Shown: positions 22,056 through 33,134 of the stretch, piece after piece | Layout: the number at the start of each line of letters is the position of its first letter | Numbering within the stretch: position 1 is the first letter of the stretch | Assembly: GCA_033032865.1 (NCBI GenBank) | Contig: JAWHQI010000019.1 | Span: 12,752,001-12,816,000 of the forward strand | Source: Dactylorhiza incarnata | Lineage: Eukaryota > Streptophyta > Magnoliopsida > Asparagales > Orchidaceae | Reading direction: 5' to 3' | DNA: 64,000 bases | Made by a program: the position numbers and the translations under genes | Notes under the pieces: generated by a model | The model's input: only the letters and a program-made list of their open reading frames with translations | What the model was told of the DNA's origin: nothing | Databases searched by the model: none

Positions 22056-22990
22056 GTTATGAAACTTTGTACAAGATCCTTTTATACTAGTATGAAGTTA
22101 TGGTAATTTTATTAGAATTAACCTCTGAGTAAATTTCATACTTCCTTCACAAAGTAGTATTTGGAACTATAGCTTGAGAAATTAATTACCTGAATTAACG
22201 ATACTCAAATGTTATGAAATTTTGTACAAGGTCCTTTTATATCAGTATGAAGCTATGGTAATTTTATTAGAATTAATCTCTGAGTAAACTTCATACTTCC
22301 TTCACAAAGTAGTGTTTGGACCTATAGCTTGAGAAATTAATTCCCTGAATTACTGATACTGAAATGTTAAGAAATTTTGTACAAGGTACTTTTATATTAG
22401 TAAGAAGTTATGGTAATTTTATTAGAATTAATCTTTGAGTAAACTCCATACTTCCTTCACAAAGTAGTATTTGGACCTATAGCTTGAGAAATTAATTCCT
22501 TGAATTACTGATACTGAAATGTTATGAAATTTTGTACAAGATCCTTTTATATCAGTATAAAGTTATGGTAATTTTATTAGAATTCATCTCTGAGTAAACT
22601 TATACTTCCTTCACAAAGTAGTGTTTGGACCTATAGCTTGAGAAATTAATTCCTTGAATCACTAATACTGAAATGTTATGAAATTTTGTACATAGAACTT
22701 TTTTATCAGTGCAAAGCTATGGTAATTTTATTAGAATTAATCTCTAAGTAAACTTTATACTTCCTTCACAAAGTAGTATTTGGACCTATAGTTTGAGAAA
22801 TTAATTTCCTGAAGCACTGATACTGAAATGTTATGAAATTTTGTACAAGGTCCTTTTATATCAGTATGAAGCTATGGTAATTTTATTAGAATTAATCTCT
22901 GAGTAAACTTCATAGTTTCTTCACAAAGTAGTATCTAGACTCATGACTTGAGAAATTAATTACTGATTTATTATTGCTTAAATATCATAG
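22056..22990. repeat. Tandem repeat of about 155 bp, six copies plus a partial
   Basis: The landmark gttatgaaattttgtacaag recurs at 22056, 22211, 22366, 22521, 22675 and 22830, with a decayed seventh start near 22984. The spacing is 154-155 bp each time. Each unit continues through ttattagaattaatctctgagtaa-like and cttccttcacaaagtag words with a few percent divergence. The unit length is in the range of plant satellites. It sits inside the long non-coding block G. Confidence 0.85.
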
Positions 22991-24250
22991 AAATTTGTAC
23001 GTAGAGCTTTGACTTTAATACGAATCTCTGGAAGTAAAATGACCTCATACTTATTATTCATATAGTCAATCAAGTAAGGCACTTGGTTTCACTTAAAGGC
23101 AAACTAGCCTGCGAATAGTAAAAACTTGATTTATGTGATTTAGACCATTCCAGACCATCACCTAAGGAATTATAAACTCATTGATCATTATGAAGTCAAA
23201 GATTGATTAAAGGATTAACCATTAGTGACATTTATTAGAAGAAAGGGATTGGGGTGCGCTTAGTAAAACCATCAATTCGGGATTACGATGATATGATAAG
23301 AGGATTGAACCGTTAGCAAGTATAAGTGTGCTTGATGTATGAATTAGTACCTTAAGTAGGTAAGGAGTGACCCAGCAGGTCGTACAAGTTGTGATTGAGA
23401 GATAACACAAAGAAATAGTCAGTCTCTAGGGAAGTCAGGGTTTAGTGCTCAATTGAACACCGACACTTGTCTGCCCTGGTCAAATTGGTAATCCATCTTA
23501 GGACTTTAGAGCAACTCGAGAGCAAGTGGGCATATACGAATGGGTAGCCACCAAGAAGAGTAAATATCCTAGAAAGGGGGATTTGGGCTTCAGCCACCAT
23601 CGCATCCCCTATTACCGTTGTGATCCCTTCACCGGGTAACCCTCAGGAAGTCTGGGATTCACCCTAAACTTCTAAGTATAACTAAATGGTAGACAAGAGT
23701 AGTTTAAATATGAGAACTTGATAGGATAATCCACGTCTCAAATTTGGGACGGATTAGTATTGCTCAAGTAAGGACGAGTTAAGTCCTATGAGCGGTAGGC
23801 TCGGTATATTAGAAGGACGGGTTAGTCTTGCGAGCGGTATGCTCCGTGTTTCACTAAGAGGCATTGTTGTATCAAGTAGTACACGGATACCCTGTGTGTT
23901 CTTAGGGGTGTACGTAAGGTCTAGGCTGGGAGGTGTCATACAGGCCTAGGAGTGGAGGACCCGATCCACTGCCCCTGTTTGCCTCAACTGGGTGTACCTG
24001 AGCGGAGAATCAAAAAGCGGGATAGAGGTGGTGCTTACCAAATAGTACGTGAATACCCTGTGTGTTCTTAGGGGCGTACGTAAGTTCTAACCTATATTGA
24101 CCTATTCAAATAGGTCATATAGTGAGGGAGAGAAGATGACCTCCTCTAATACAGAGAGTGTCACCAAAAATTCCCTTGTGACTCTCCAATGTCTTCCACC
24201 ATGCCAGCAGATATTACCCACCTCCCCCTAGCAGGATTATTTTAGTAGGA
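22991..24250. repeat. Non-coding, with a local duplication
   Basis: No gene seen. The phrase taccctgtgtgttcttagggg is present at about 23889 and again about 166 bp later near 24052, each followed by gtacgtaag. The word gagcggtaggctcgg near 23787 recurs as gagcggtatgctccg near 23832. It looks like the continuation of the gypsy-type LTR block. Confidence 0.4.
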
Positions 24251-24568
24251 TTTTTTGCTTCTTCCTCCTCTTTTGACAACAAATCTCAAATTTCCAATAG
24301 TTGCACTGAGGAATATGGCCAAGCCTTGGAAATTCCAAAGTAAAGAGCAGAGAAAGTTATATAAGTAGAATAAGAAGAGATAAATAATGTGAGAACTTGT
24401 AAGAAATGGAAGAGCGGTAAATAAATAGAAGAGCAGTAACTAAAACTATTTTCTAATGAAAACTTAAGAGAAAACATAGGCCTGGTAGAAGCTATCTGAA
24501 ATGAAAAGTTATAATGAATAAAATGATAAACATATATATATTGAATACAACATATGTTATAATCATAC

Positions 24569-24708
24569 GTCCTCAATATCCTTTGGCAAAGAGAAGCCAC
24601 AATAACTTCAAATTCCTTGTCTACTTGAGCATCACCATTCTCAAATCTTTTTAAAGAATTGGAATAGAGATCCTCAGTTGAGCCACCTGAGGTCGTGGGC
24701 GGCGACAT
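24569..24708 (-). other. Possible first exon of a host gene
   Basis: On the minus strand an ATG at 24708 opens a frame starting MSPPTTSGGSTEDLYSNS and running to CQRILRT, with ordinary plant-gene composition. The frame then turns AT-rich and hydrophobic, as an intron read through would. A splice donor GTATGATT follows at 24568-24561 and would end a 140-bp exon. I do not recognise the protein and could not place a second exon. It could equally be a gene fragment. Confidence is low. Confidence 0.25.
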
Positions 24709-25563
24709 TGGTATTTTGCTGTTATTTTAAAAAAGATGTTATGTATACTACGATACATTCAAGTGATATTATGTTTACAACCCTTCACAACCCAATTTCA
24801 AAAGTGCAGGATGAAAAACCCTTCATCATCAACATGCCCTATCAAAATCTATATGACCTATATGTTGGTCCCTATTGCTGAATCAATATTATAACTGCTT
24901 GGGTAATTTTTGGAGTTCAATAGAAACACACACAAAATAAACTATATACATGAACAATGAATATGCACGTTGTGAATTGGCATGTCGTTGTGGAAGATGA
25001 AAATTACCATGGAGGAAGTGCTGGCAAGGTTTATTTTCTTAGCATGAAGTTCGATATGAAGTCAACCTGCTCATTCACACAACATTATTCGAGTCAGTAA
25101 AATGATCAAACATCTTCAATGCACAATATAATTTTGAGTCATAGGCTTGGAAAAGGAAGAAAAAAAGAGACATATTATGTAGTCCATCAAAATAACTATA
25201 AACTCACTCTCTAGACTGAATTCGGCTTGGCATTTCCACAAACAGCAGATGTGCAGAATTCTTGGTTACAGGTTTCAGCATGCATGGACTTGGAATAATG
25301 ACCCACATTCCCATTTACAATAGATTCCTTCATGTCAGCATATTCACACCACCATCAGTCAGCCTGAGAATAGGGCTACCTGCAGCTTGATGTTCGCCTT
25401 CATCTTCAACTATGTTCACCCAAGTCAAACCATGCCGCGGCAGGCTTGACGCACCAAGTTGTTTCAAACTGGATGATGTTTCTGGTCATATGAAAGAAGT
25501 GACGTGCCCCTACATCACTATTAAAGGCAAGTCAAGGCCTTGCCGTAAGGGCTGCCGGCCTGC
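24709..25563. other. Unassigned sequence between candidate exon and element H
   Basis: I see no supported gene or repeat here. If 24569-24708 is a real first exon, this would be its upstream region, and element H would lie about 850 bp upstream of the start codon. Confidence 0.3.
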
Positions 25564-25768
25564 TGTTACAATCCTGCTAGGTAGGTTCAGACGAAGGCCT
25601 AGAGGTAGCCGGAAGGTAGAGAGACGATGGGTGAAGGAGGTTTAGAAGATCGGAAATACTATTGCTTCTTACTTAAAAACATAAAGAGAATACAAAGGCA
25701 TTATATAGCCCCCCATACGACTGTTACATGCATTGGTGGGCACATGCGGTACACTAAACGATGCAACA
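25564..25768 (-). repeat. 3' LTR of element H
   Basis: 205 bp, with TGTTGC..GTAACA ends on the element strand. A TATA box (CTATATAA) lies at 25701-25708 on the minus strand. It matches the middle LTR at 40741-40945 with a few substitutions. Confidence 0.82.
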
Positions 25769-25849
25769 GTGCTTTTGGCTATATTTGATAATATAAAAAG
25801 GTGCAAGGGTTCTGATGCCTGCGGCGCTGGCAGGTAATGTTCCGCTGAC

Positions 25850-26445
25850 TTATTTATTGGCTGGGATTCCTCGGTCTGTAATGAACTGGGCTTCGTGATC
25901 CGTGGATTTGCTGTTGGTTGGATCTTCGTTGGTTATCCCTGGATGATTTGTGGTCGTGGATCCTTCTTTTGCGTTGTTAAGCGATGCACCGTTGGAAGGT
26001 GTCATTTGTTCTGAGACCGTTGGATGAGCTATTTTAGTCGTAACATGACCTTCCTTCTGCGAGACGCTGTCCGCAGCGTCTTCATTTTGTTGTTGTTGTG
26101 TTAGGGCTAGTTCTGGATGGTTGGGAGATATTTCGTCTGGCGACGGTGGTGGGGGCGGTGGAGGTGCTGGCGCTGTGTCCTGGTGGTCCCTGGTAGGAAC
26201 TTCATAGGAGGCAGTCATGTTCCTGTGATGTGAGGGGTCTGGATCTATGCTGCCACTCGTTGTTCGTGCTGAGGACCTGGGGTTACAGGGTAGATGTCCT
26301 CTTTCCTCTTCGTGTGATTTTGTAGAGGTTGTTCTTTGTTGTTTTCTTCCCCATTTTGTTGTGGCCGGCGTTGATGAGGCAGAATGTCGTCAGGGATTTC
26401 TCTGTTGTTTCCTGGACCATTGTAGCGTGGTGTTGTGGTTTCCAT
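25850..26445 (-). pseudogene. Proline/Gln-rich tail after the chromodomain, element H
   Basis: After the chromodomain the minus strand encodes a low-complexity tail in two overlapping frames. One begins METTTPRYNGPGNN; the other holds a run of prolines (APAPPPPPPPSPDE) and ends GIPANK at 25850. The tail reaches to within about 80 bp of the LTR. The same frame arrangement is seen in the second copy at 41027-41622. I know no function for it. It may be a disordered pol C-terminus. Confidence 0.5.
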
Positions 26446-27485
26446 TTTGTTGCGCTGTGTTTAGCTGGAGAAGGGCGCCGAGTGTTGAGGTATCCTCCCA
26501 GGTACTGTCGGTGGGTGGTAATCCCTCCCACTGAACCAGTGCTTGATTAATATTTTCTCCCTGTCGAATGATGTTGCATGTGCTGACGACAGCCATAGGT
26601 GGGTGAAGGGGATTATTTTTCCAACTTAGGGCAGGTAAATTGATGGGCTGTATTTTTGGATCACCGACGTATGGTTTGAGCATTGATGTGTGGAAGACAG
26701 GGTGTATTCTGGAGTCGGCGGGGAGGAGCAGGCGGTATGCCGCTGCTCCGATGATATCCGTGACCTGAAAAGGCCCATAGTATTTGAGACCTAATTTTCT
26801 TCCTCTGGGTCGTGTCATTGTGAGCTGCCTGTAAGGGTGTAATTTGAGCAAGACCTAGTCGCCTGGATCCAATTTGAGTTCTTTCCTTTTTTTTGTCTGC
26901 CTGAGTTTTCATCCGGTGCTGAGCTTTGGACAAGTTCTGTTTGAGGCGGTGAAGCAATTCCTCTCTGGTTTGTAGGGTATCATCCACGGCTTCGTTATTG
27001 GTGGTACATGTAACATAAGGGAGCAAACCAGGAGGTGGTCGACCAAACATGGCCTCGAACGGGGTCATGTTGGTCGATGAATTAAACGAGGTATTGTAAT
27101 GAAATTCGGCGGAATTTAAGAACTCGGTCCATTTTTTGGGATGTTCATGTGAGAAAATGCGAAGGTATTGTTCGAGGCAGCGATTAATTCGTTCGGTTAG
27201 GCCGTCCATTTGGGGGTGATACGAAGAGCTGTATTTGAGGTGAGTGCCTTGTAGCCTAAATAGTTCTACCCAAAAGTTGCTTAAAAAGATCGTGTCTCTA
27301 TCGGAGATGATGGATTCGGGTAAGCCGTGTAGTTTGCCTACACAGTTCCAGAATTCTATGGCCACACTAGGTCCTGAGATGGGGTGTTTTAATGGGGCAA
27401 AATGTGCGGCTTTGGAGAGTCTATCGACTATGATGAGTATGATTGTGTATCCTTTAGAGTTTGGGAGTTGGGTGATGAAGTCCAT
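26390..27485 (-). pseudogene. Integrase core and chromodomain, element H, frameshifted
   Basis: The integrase inserts element DNA into chromosomes, and the chromodomain is thought to steer it to marked chromatin. The core (27485 down to about 26880) has Asp in MDFITQLPNS, Asp in ISDRDTIF and Glu in GLTERINRCLEQ. The chromodomain follows in another frame, with NQALVQWEGLPPTDSTWEDTS near 26500. The frame changes at a run of eight T on the plus strand (about 26887-26894), and a TAG follows about 30 bases on. Both defects are also present in the second copy at 41567-42245. Confidence 0.85.
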
Positions 27486-28703
27486 AGTTATATCTGCCCA
27501 TAATCAGCTAGGGGTTGGTAAAGGCTGTAGTAGGCTGTAAGGGGGGTGGTTGGTGGCTTTAGATTTTTGACATATGTCACATTGGTTAACAAAGGTGGTG
27601 ACATCCTGTTTCATTTTAGGCCAGAAGAATTGGGGTTGTATCCGGTGTATTGTGCCCCGGATCCCTGAATGTCCTCCCACTAAGCTCGAATGAGCCTCAT
27701 TTAGAATTTTAATTTTGATGTTGGAATGTTGTTAATATGTTGTGCCGTGTGATGTAATTACCTATGATTTTCCATTTAGGGTAGGACTGTGGTGCTGTTA
27801 ATATGTTTTTGCTATGTCATCTTGTTGGTAGTCATCTGCTAACCATTCTAATAAGGAGGAGTGGGTGGTGGTAAGTATGTTAAGGCTGTCATAGTTTTGC
27901 TCTGTTGGTTGTTCTGGCAATCGGGATAAGACATCAGCAGCTTTATTCTTTCTTCCTGCTTTGTATTTAATGATGAAGTCATATCCTAAGAATTTGTAAA
28001 GGAATGTTTGTTGTTCGGGTGTTTGTATTTGTTGTGTCAGCAAATGGTGTAGGCTTTGGTGGTCGGTGAGTATGGTGAATTGGTGTCCCAGTAAGTACTG
28101 ACGCCATTTACTGACGGCAGCCGTAACAGCAAACATTTCGCGGCTATATGTGGATTTCTTTTGCATTGTGGGGGACAATTTCTTGCTAAAATAAGCAATG
28201 GTTTGGTTGGCTTGCTTTAGTATTGCGCCGATGTCGGTGCCTGATGCGTCGGTTTCTAAAATAAATGGCTCTTGAAAATTGGGGAGGGCTAATATGGGGT
28301 AGGTAATCAGTTTAGTTCGTAGTTGCTCGAAGGCGTCTTGGGCTTTACTGTTCCAGGAGAACGTCTGGCGTTTGAGGAGTTCGGTGAGGGGAAAAGCTAT
28401 ATTGGCATAATCATGTATGAATTTTCTGTAATAGCCTGTAAGACCTAAAAAACACTCTTACGTCGCGCTGTTTTTTTGGTACAGGAAAATGTTTAATACT
28501 TTCGATATTAGATTGGGTTGGTAGAACCTGTCCGGCTCTAATTTTATGCCCCAGGAACTCTATTTCTGGGGCGGCGAAGGAGCATTTGGATAATTTAGCA
28601 TATAGGTTATTTTCTTCTAAAATCTATAAAGTTGTTCGGAGATGGTCTCGATGGTCCGCTTCGGTGGGGCTGAAGATTATTATGTCATCAAAAAAAATTA
28701 CGA
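27486..28703 (-). pseudogene. Reverse transcriptase palm, RNase H and integrase N-terminus, element H
   Basis: This continues the reverse transcriptase interrupted at 38372. The catalytic FFDD is encoded at 28684-28695, only three codons inside the insertion edge. The connection region follows (FLGHKI-like, about 28520). RNase H is at 27798-28178 (YSREMFAVTAAVSKWRQYL, ILTDHQSL, KYKAGRKNKAADVLSRLPE). About 27500-27800 covers the integrase zinc region, broken by stops. The block has several stops and frame changes and cannot make a whole enzyme. Confidence 0.8.
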
Positions 28704-28708
28704 TAAAC
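28704..28708. repeat. Target-site duplication of Athila I, left copy
   Basis: taaac precedes the left LTR; an identical taaac follows the right LTR at 38368-38372. This gives exact ends for the inner element. Confidence 0.92.
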
Positions 28709-29789
28709 TGATGAGCGAAACTATATCCGCAAACGATAATGGCAAGTGTACCGTATCGAATGTAGTATAGGTTATAAAACCAAGGTCGTATAAAAATCCG
28801 GGCGTGTTGATTACTCTTACTCAAGACGAACTCTATTGTTCTATCAAATAAAACTTTGATTTGGTTGCAAAAAGAAAGGTAACTTAACTTGAAAATTATG
28901 ACTATTGAAGAGAGGGTGGACAAACTTTAGAGAAATGGATGAATAAAACAACACTAAATTTTATTAATTCAAAAGAGGAATTACAACTATTGAAAGGGAA
29001 ATTACAAGTGCAAGAAAAAGTAAAACTAGACTACCCAAAACAGTAGAAATAATGCAAAAAATGGAGGCTTCGACTCCAAAAACAAGGTCCCTGATCATCT
29101 GGAGGAGCTGCCCTTTTATAGCTGAAAATTTGGTGTTACACGCCCTTGGTCACGCCCGTGACCAAGGGGCGTGTAGGGGACGTGATCGGTGCTGGCGGAG
29201 AAGGCGCCGTCTGGCTTCAATACAGGCGTTACGGACGTGTCACGCCCTAGGTCACGCCCGTGACCAAGGGGCGTGTGGTCTTTAAAACTCGCTGCTGGCG
29301 GGAAGCTTCGGCGGGAAATTGGCGCGGGAAGAGTCACGCCCGTGTACTAGATGTCACGCCTCAAATGTCACGCCTGTGACTTGATGTCACGCCCGTGATC
29401 GGTGGGCGTGTAATTTTAATTGACGTGGCATCTGGCTCTAGATGCTTGTGGCGGGTCGCGGCCATGACATTGGGTCACGCCCTTGGTCACGCCCGTGACC
29501 TCGGGCGTGTACTTGGCGATTTCTTCACGGAACGACTCCGGAGTGACGAAAACAGTTCTGGAACACTTTGTAGGTTACACGCCCATGGGTCACGCCCGTG
29601 ACCTGGGGCGTGTAATTGTACTTTTTTCTCCAAATGTCCAGAAAACCTGAAAACACAAAATAAACTTAAGTTAGCTTATGGAATTAAAATAGGAAAGATT
29701 TATATGATATAATTTAGATAAAAGACATAATTTCATATTAAAATAATAATAAAATTATACTAAAAGATGTGTAAATAAATTACTCATCA
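28709..29789 (-). repeat. 3' LTR of Athila I
   Basis: 1081 bp. It carries four long GC-rich hairpins at 29138-29174, 29239-29277, 29474-29510 and 29577-29613. Each is centred on GGTCACGCCCGTGACC, with arms that extend to ACACGCCC..GGGCGTGT. The rest is AT-rich. Confidence 0.92.
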
Positions 29790-31850
29790 AACACGCCCAT
29801 ACTTGCTCATTGCTCGTCCCGAGCAAACCACTTCTCATAAGGGTAGGAAAAATTAATGCTAGAAAAAATTATGAAAGCTAGAGAGTAAAATGCGAAGTTT
29901 TATGCTGACATGTATAGATATTTTAGTAAAAAGACGTTCTTGGCATAAATACTAATTTATGAAATATTCAACCTGTGTTATAATTATTTATTATCACTTT
30001 TAAAATGAGTCGACGGTCAATCAAAAAGTCATGTAAATGGAGAAAATAGCGTGATTGCTGAGATTTAAATTACTAGACTTGAACGCTTGGGGTGGCCTCC
30101 AAAGAAATCCATCAATGTTGACGGTCATAGGCTTGCCCGTTTGCACCTTCTCCACTACACTTTATACTAAATCAACTCTATGGATCTTTAGGACTTAAAT
30201 AGGGTATATTTTAAGGCTTGGGTTTAAGGGAGAGGCAAACAATGATAAACATGAAGGCGCATTTCACTTAAACAAAAATTTTTGAGCTAAAAGAAAATGA
30301 TGACTACCACAAAAATAATAAAGCTTTACCCCCATACTCATATTTTTTTCTAAGGGGAAACACTCTCATTCTTTTTTTTAATATAATATATTTTTTTCCT
30401 TTATATCACGAATCTTCATAATTGGGATCATTCCAGGTATGCATGTGCATACCTAGGCCTCATATCATTATGAGATTATTGCATTTTGATATAACCTTCA
30501 TTTCTTTTGAATTGATACCCATAAATTTTTTTTTTTCATTCAATCATACCCAAATAAATTTTTTTTTCAAAAATTTAGCTCAAAATTTCAAGTGTTCAAT
30601 TGGGTTTTTGGCTTTTTAGCTTTGGTGCCGAAATGATGAGGGTGGTTCAAATAAAGGTGTAAGGCTCAAATTTGTGTGAACAATGGTAGTAAATCTAGGT
30701 TGGGTGCAAAGGCTCAAACTATCCAAAGAAAGGCCTAAATCATTTTCGTAAAGTTAATTTTGACTAAAGTGCACATGTTTCGAAAATAGCTTGGGGCAAG
30801 TTCTAGACATCGAGAAAGGACACCCTTTTGTTCAATTTGAGTAATAGTTTTCTATCAATCTTCTACACACTCACCTAAACTACTTTTGGATAAGACCGGA
30901 TTCGAATTAAAAGTAAAATAAATTATTACTACGCAAATTAATAAAACATAAATTTAAATTTATGCCAAAAAATTAATTTTACACAAACCCTACTCAAATA
31001 CAAGCATATGACTAGGAGCACTACATGAGTCAACAATTTTACTCAAAAGTTTCAAAAAAAAACTATTCTTGCACAAACAATTCTTAGTCCAAATGAAAAA
31101 TGAGTCTACTTTAGAACTACAAATTAGCAAGTTGGGATATTTTGACAAGCTAACAAAAAGGACATTTCCTAAAATATATATATTATTTTTATATAAAAAA
31201 ATTTATTTTTGGACTTCCCAAGATCTACCCGGTGAAGGGTTTGCAAGGTACTAGAGGCTGTGATGGGAATTCAAGCCCAAAGCGTCCTTTCCAAGAAATT
31301 TTAATTTCGATTTTCTAAATTTTTTTTGTTGCTTTTCTTTTCAAGTCAAACTACAAAGAAAGCTATGTTACACCCCCATACTTAAAATTAAATATTGTCC
31401 CCAATGTTTAAAATTAAGTAAGAAGATAAAATCAGGAATTACACTTTTTATTTTATTTTTTATTTTATTTTTTTAGAAAATGAAATAAATTAAACAACAA
31501 AAAGAAAAATAAATAAGTGGCTAAAGGGTGAAGAGGGCTCCCCTGATCGGTAGACGAGGTTGCCGGACAGAAAATGAAACCTGCAAAATTAAGTTAAACA
31601 AAACAAATAAAAGAAAACGTTGGGTTGCCTCCCAAAAGCGCTTTGTTTACCGTCGCGTAGCTTGACTAAGTGGCGTTCTACAAGTTTGTGAGGTTAAGCG
31701 TTTCAATTTTGCCGGGCGCTGGGTCGCCGGAATGATATAATTTCAATCAGTGTCCGTTAACTTTCAAATGGCCTTTTTCCGGGAGCTCTATTAGCACGGT
31801 CCCAAATGGCCAAACCTCTTTTACAACAAAAGGGTCGGATCATCGGGATT
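29790..31850 (-). other. Non-coding 3' region of Athila I with PPT
   Basis: No gene is seen over 2 kb. A polypurine tract (TATGGGCGTGTT on the minus strand, 29790-29801) abuts the LTR. A second PPT-like block lies near 31366-31400, containing TATGGGGGTGTAAC on the minus strand. An 83-bp block at 31211-31293 is repeated at 37088-37170, on the other side of the coding region. Large homopolymer A and T runs suggest decay. Confidence 0.7.
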
Positions 31851-33125
31851 TTAATTTGCCCGAAAAAAGTTTTTTAATCTAGAATTATATACAAGGACTA
31901 AGTCTCTCGGTGAAAAAGATTTTGGAAATTTTATTTTTTTGTCATGGTAAAATTTAGTGCGCTCCTTGTAAAATTTATTATTTTCATAGGCGTTTGCACG
32001 CCATTCATCAAATTCATTAAGTTGAAATTTTCGTTGATCGGAGGCTAAGTTCAAATCTAAGTTTAAAAATTTTAGCGTCCAAAATGCGCGATGTTCTAAT
32101 TCTACCGGTAAATGGCACGCTTTTCCATAGACTAATCGGTACGGTGTACATCCGATGGAGGTTTTGTATGTTGTCTGATAGGCCCATAGTGCGTCGCCTA
32201 ATTTTAGCTACCAATCCTTCCTATTAACGGATACAGTTTTTTCTAAAATTCTTTTTAGTTCGCGATTCACCACCTCCACTTGTCCATTTGCTTGTGGGTG
32301 GTAGGCGGTAGATAGCTTGTGGGTAACTCCATACTTTGCTAAAATTTTAGCAAGTTGGTTGTTACAGAAATGTGTGCCCCGGTCACTAATTAGTACTCGG
32401 GGTGTGCCAAATCGCGAAAATAATTTTTTTTAAAAATTTACGACGACTCTCGCGTCGTTAGTGGGGAAAGCTTGTGCTTCCGCCCACCTTGACACGTAAT
32501 CGACCGCAACAAGAATATATTTATTATTTGAAGAAGAGGGTAAAGGACCTACGAAATCTATTCCCCAAAGATCAAAAATCTCGCATTCTATAAAAATATT
32601 TTGGGGCATTTCATCTCGGTTAGAAATGTTACCTGACCGTTGGCACCGATCACAATTACTCGCAAAATTATGAGCATCTTTGAATAAGGTGGGCCAGTAG
32701 AAGCCCGCCTCTAGCGCTTTTCTTGCGGTCCGGTTTGCTTGGTAGTGTCCGCCGGCTGGTCCTTCGTGGCAGTGCCGCAATATTTGGACGCCTTCCTCGC
32801 CCGAAATACACCTTCTTACCACTTGGTCTGCGCAGACACGAAATAAAAAGGGGTCCTCCCAAAAATAATTTTTCAAATCTGAAAAGAATTTCTTCTTTTG
32901 CTGACTTGAAAAATTTTTTGGTAGGACCCGGGCCACTAAATAGTTGGCCAAATCCGCGTACCAAGGGGTGGAAGAAGTCGTTACCTTTTTGATGGCGAGG
33001 AGACGCTCTTCAGGGAATTTATCATCTATCTCCGCATCCACTAGTGCTCCTGCTGCCGGGTTCTCCAGTCTTGAGAGGTGGTCGGCCGCCAAATTCTCCG
33101 CTCCTTTCTTGTCTCGGATCTCCAA
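31851..33125 (-). pseudogene. Athila I integrase and RNase H tail, broken
   Basis: Begins in the RNase H/connection tail ([21 protein letters not shown]). The integrase zinc domain follows, with His in [12 protein letters not shown] and Cys in NCDRCQRS. The core has Asp in [14 protein letters not shown] and, after a stop at 32430-32432, further core residues in the same frame, including a serine-aspartate-arginine motif at about 32390. A TAG lies near 32207. The end is encoded at 31851-32054 ([18 protein letters not shown]). The gene is a multiply interrupted remnant. Confidence 0.8.
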
Positions 33126-33134
33126 ATCGAATTC

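Noticed and set aside
24286..24568. Continuation of the candidate exon frame into a hydrophobic, Phe/Tyr-rich stretch
   Set aside because: AT-rich composition and a splice donor at 24568 point to intron or non-coding sequence, not a membrane protein.
26880..26900. Programmed frameshift at the run of eight T between integrase and chromodomain of H
   Set aside because: A TAG follows in the other frame, so the shift would not give a whole product. An ordinary homopolymer slip shared by the two copies is simpler.
29052..29601. Open frames across the Athila LTR hairpins, repeated at 37630-38179
   Set aside because: Created by the GC-rich inverted repeats; they occur on both strands at once and carry no domain.
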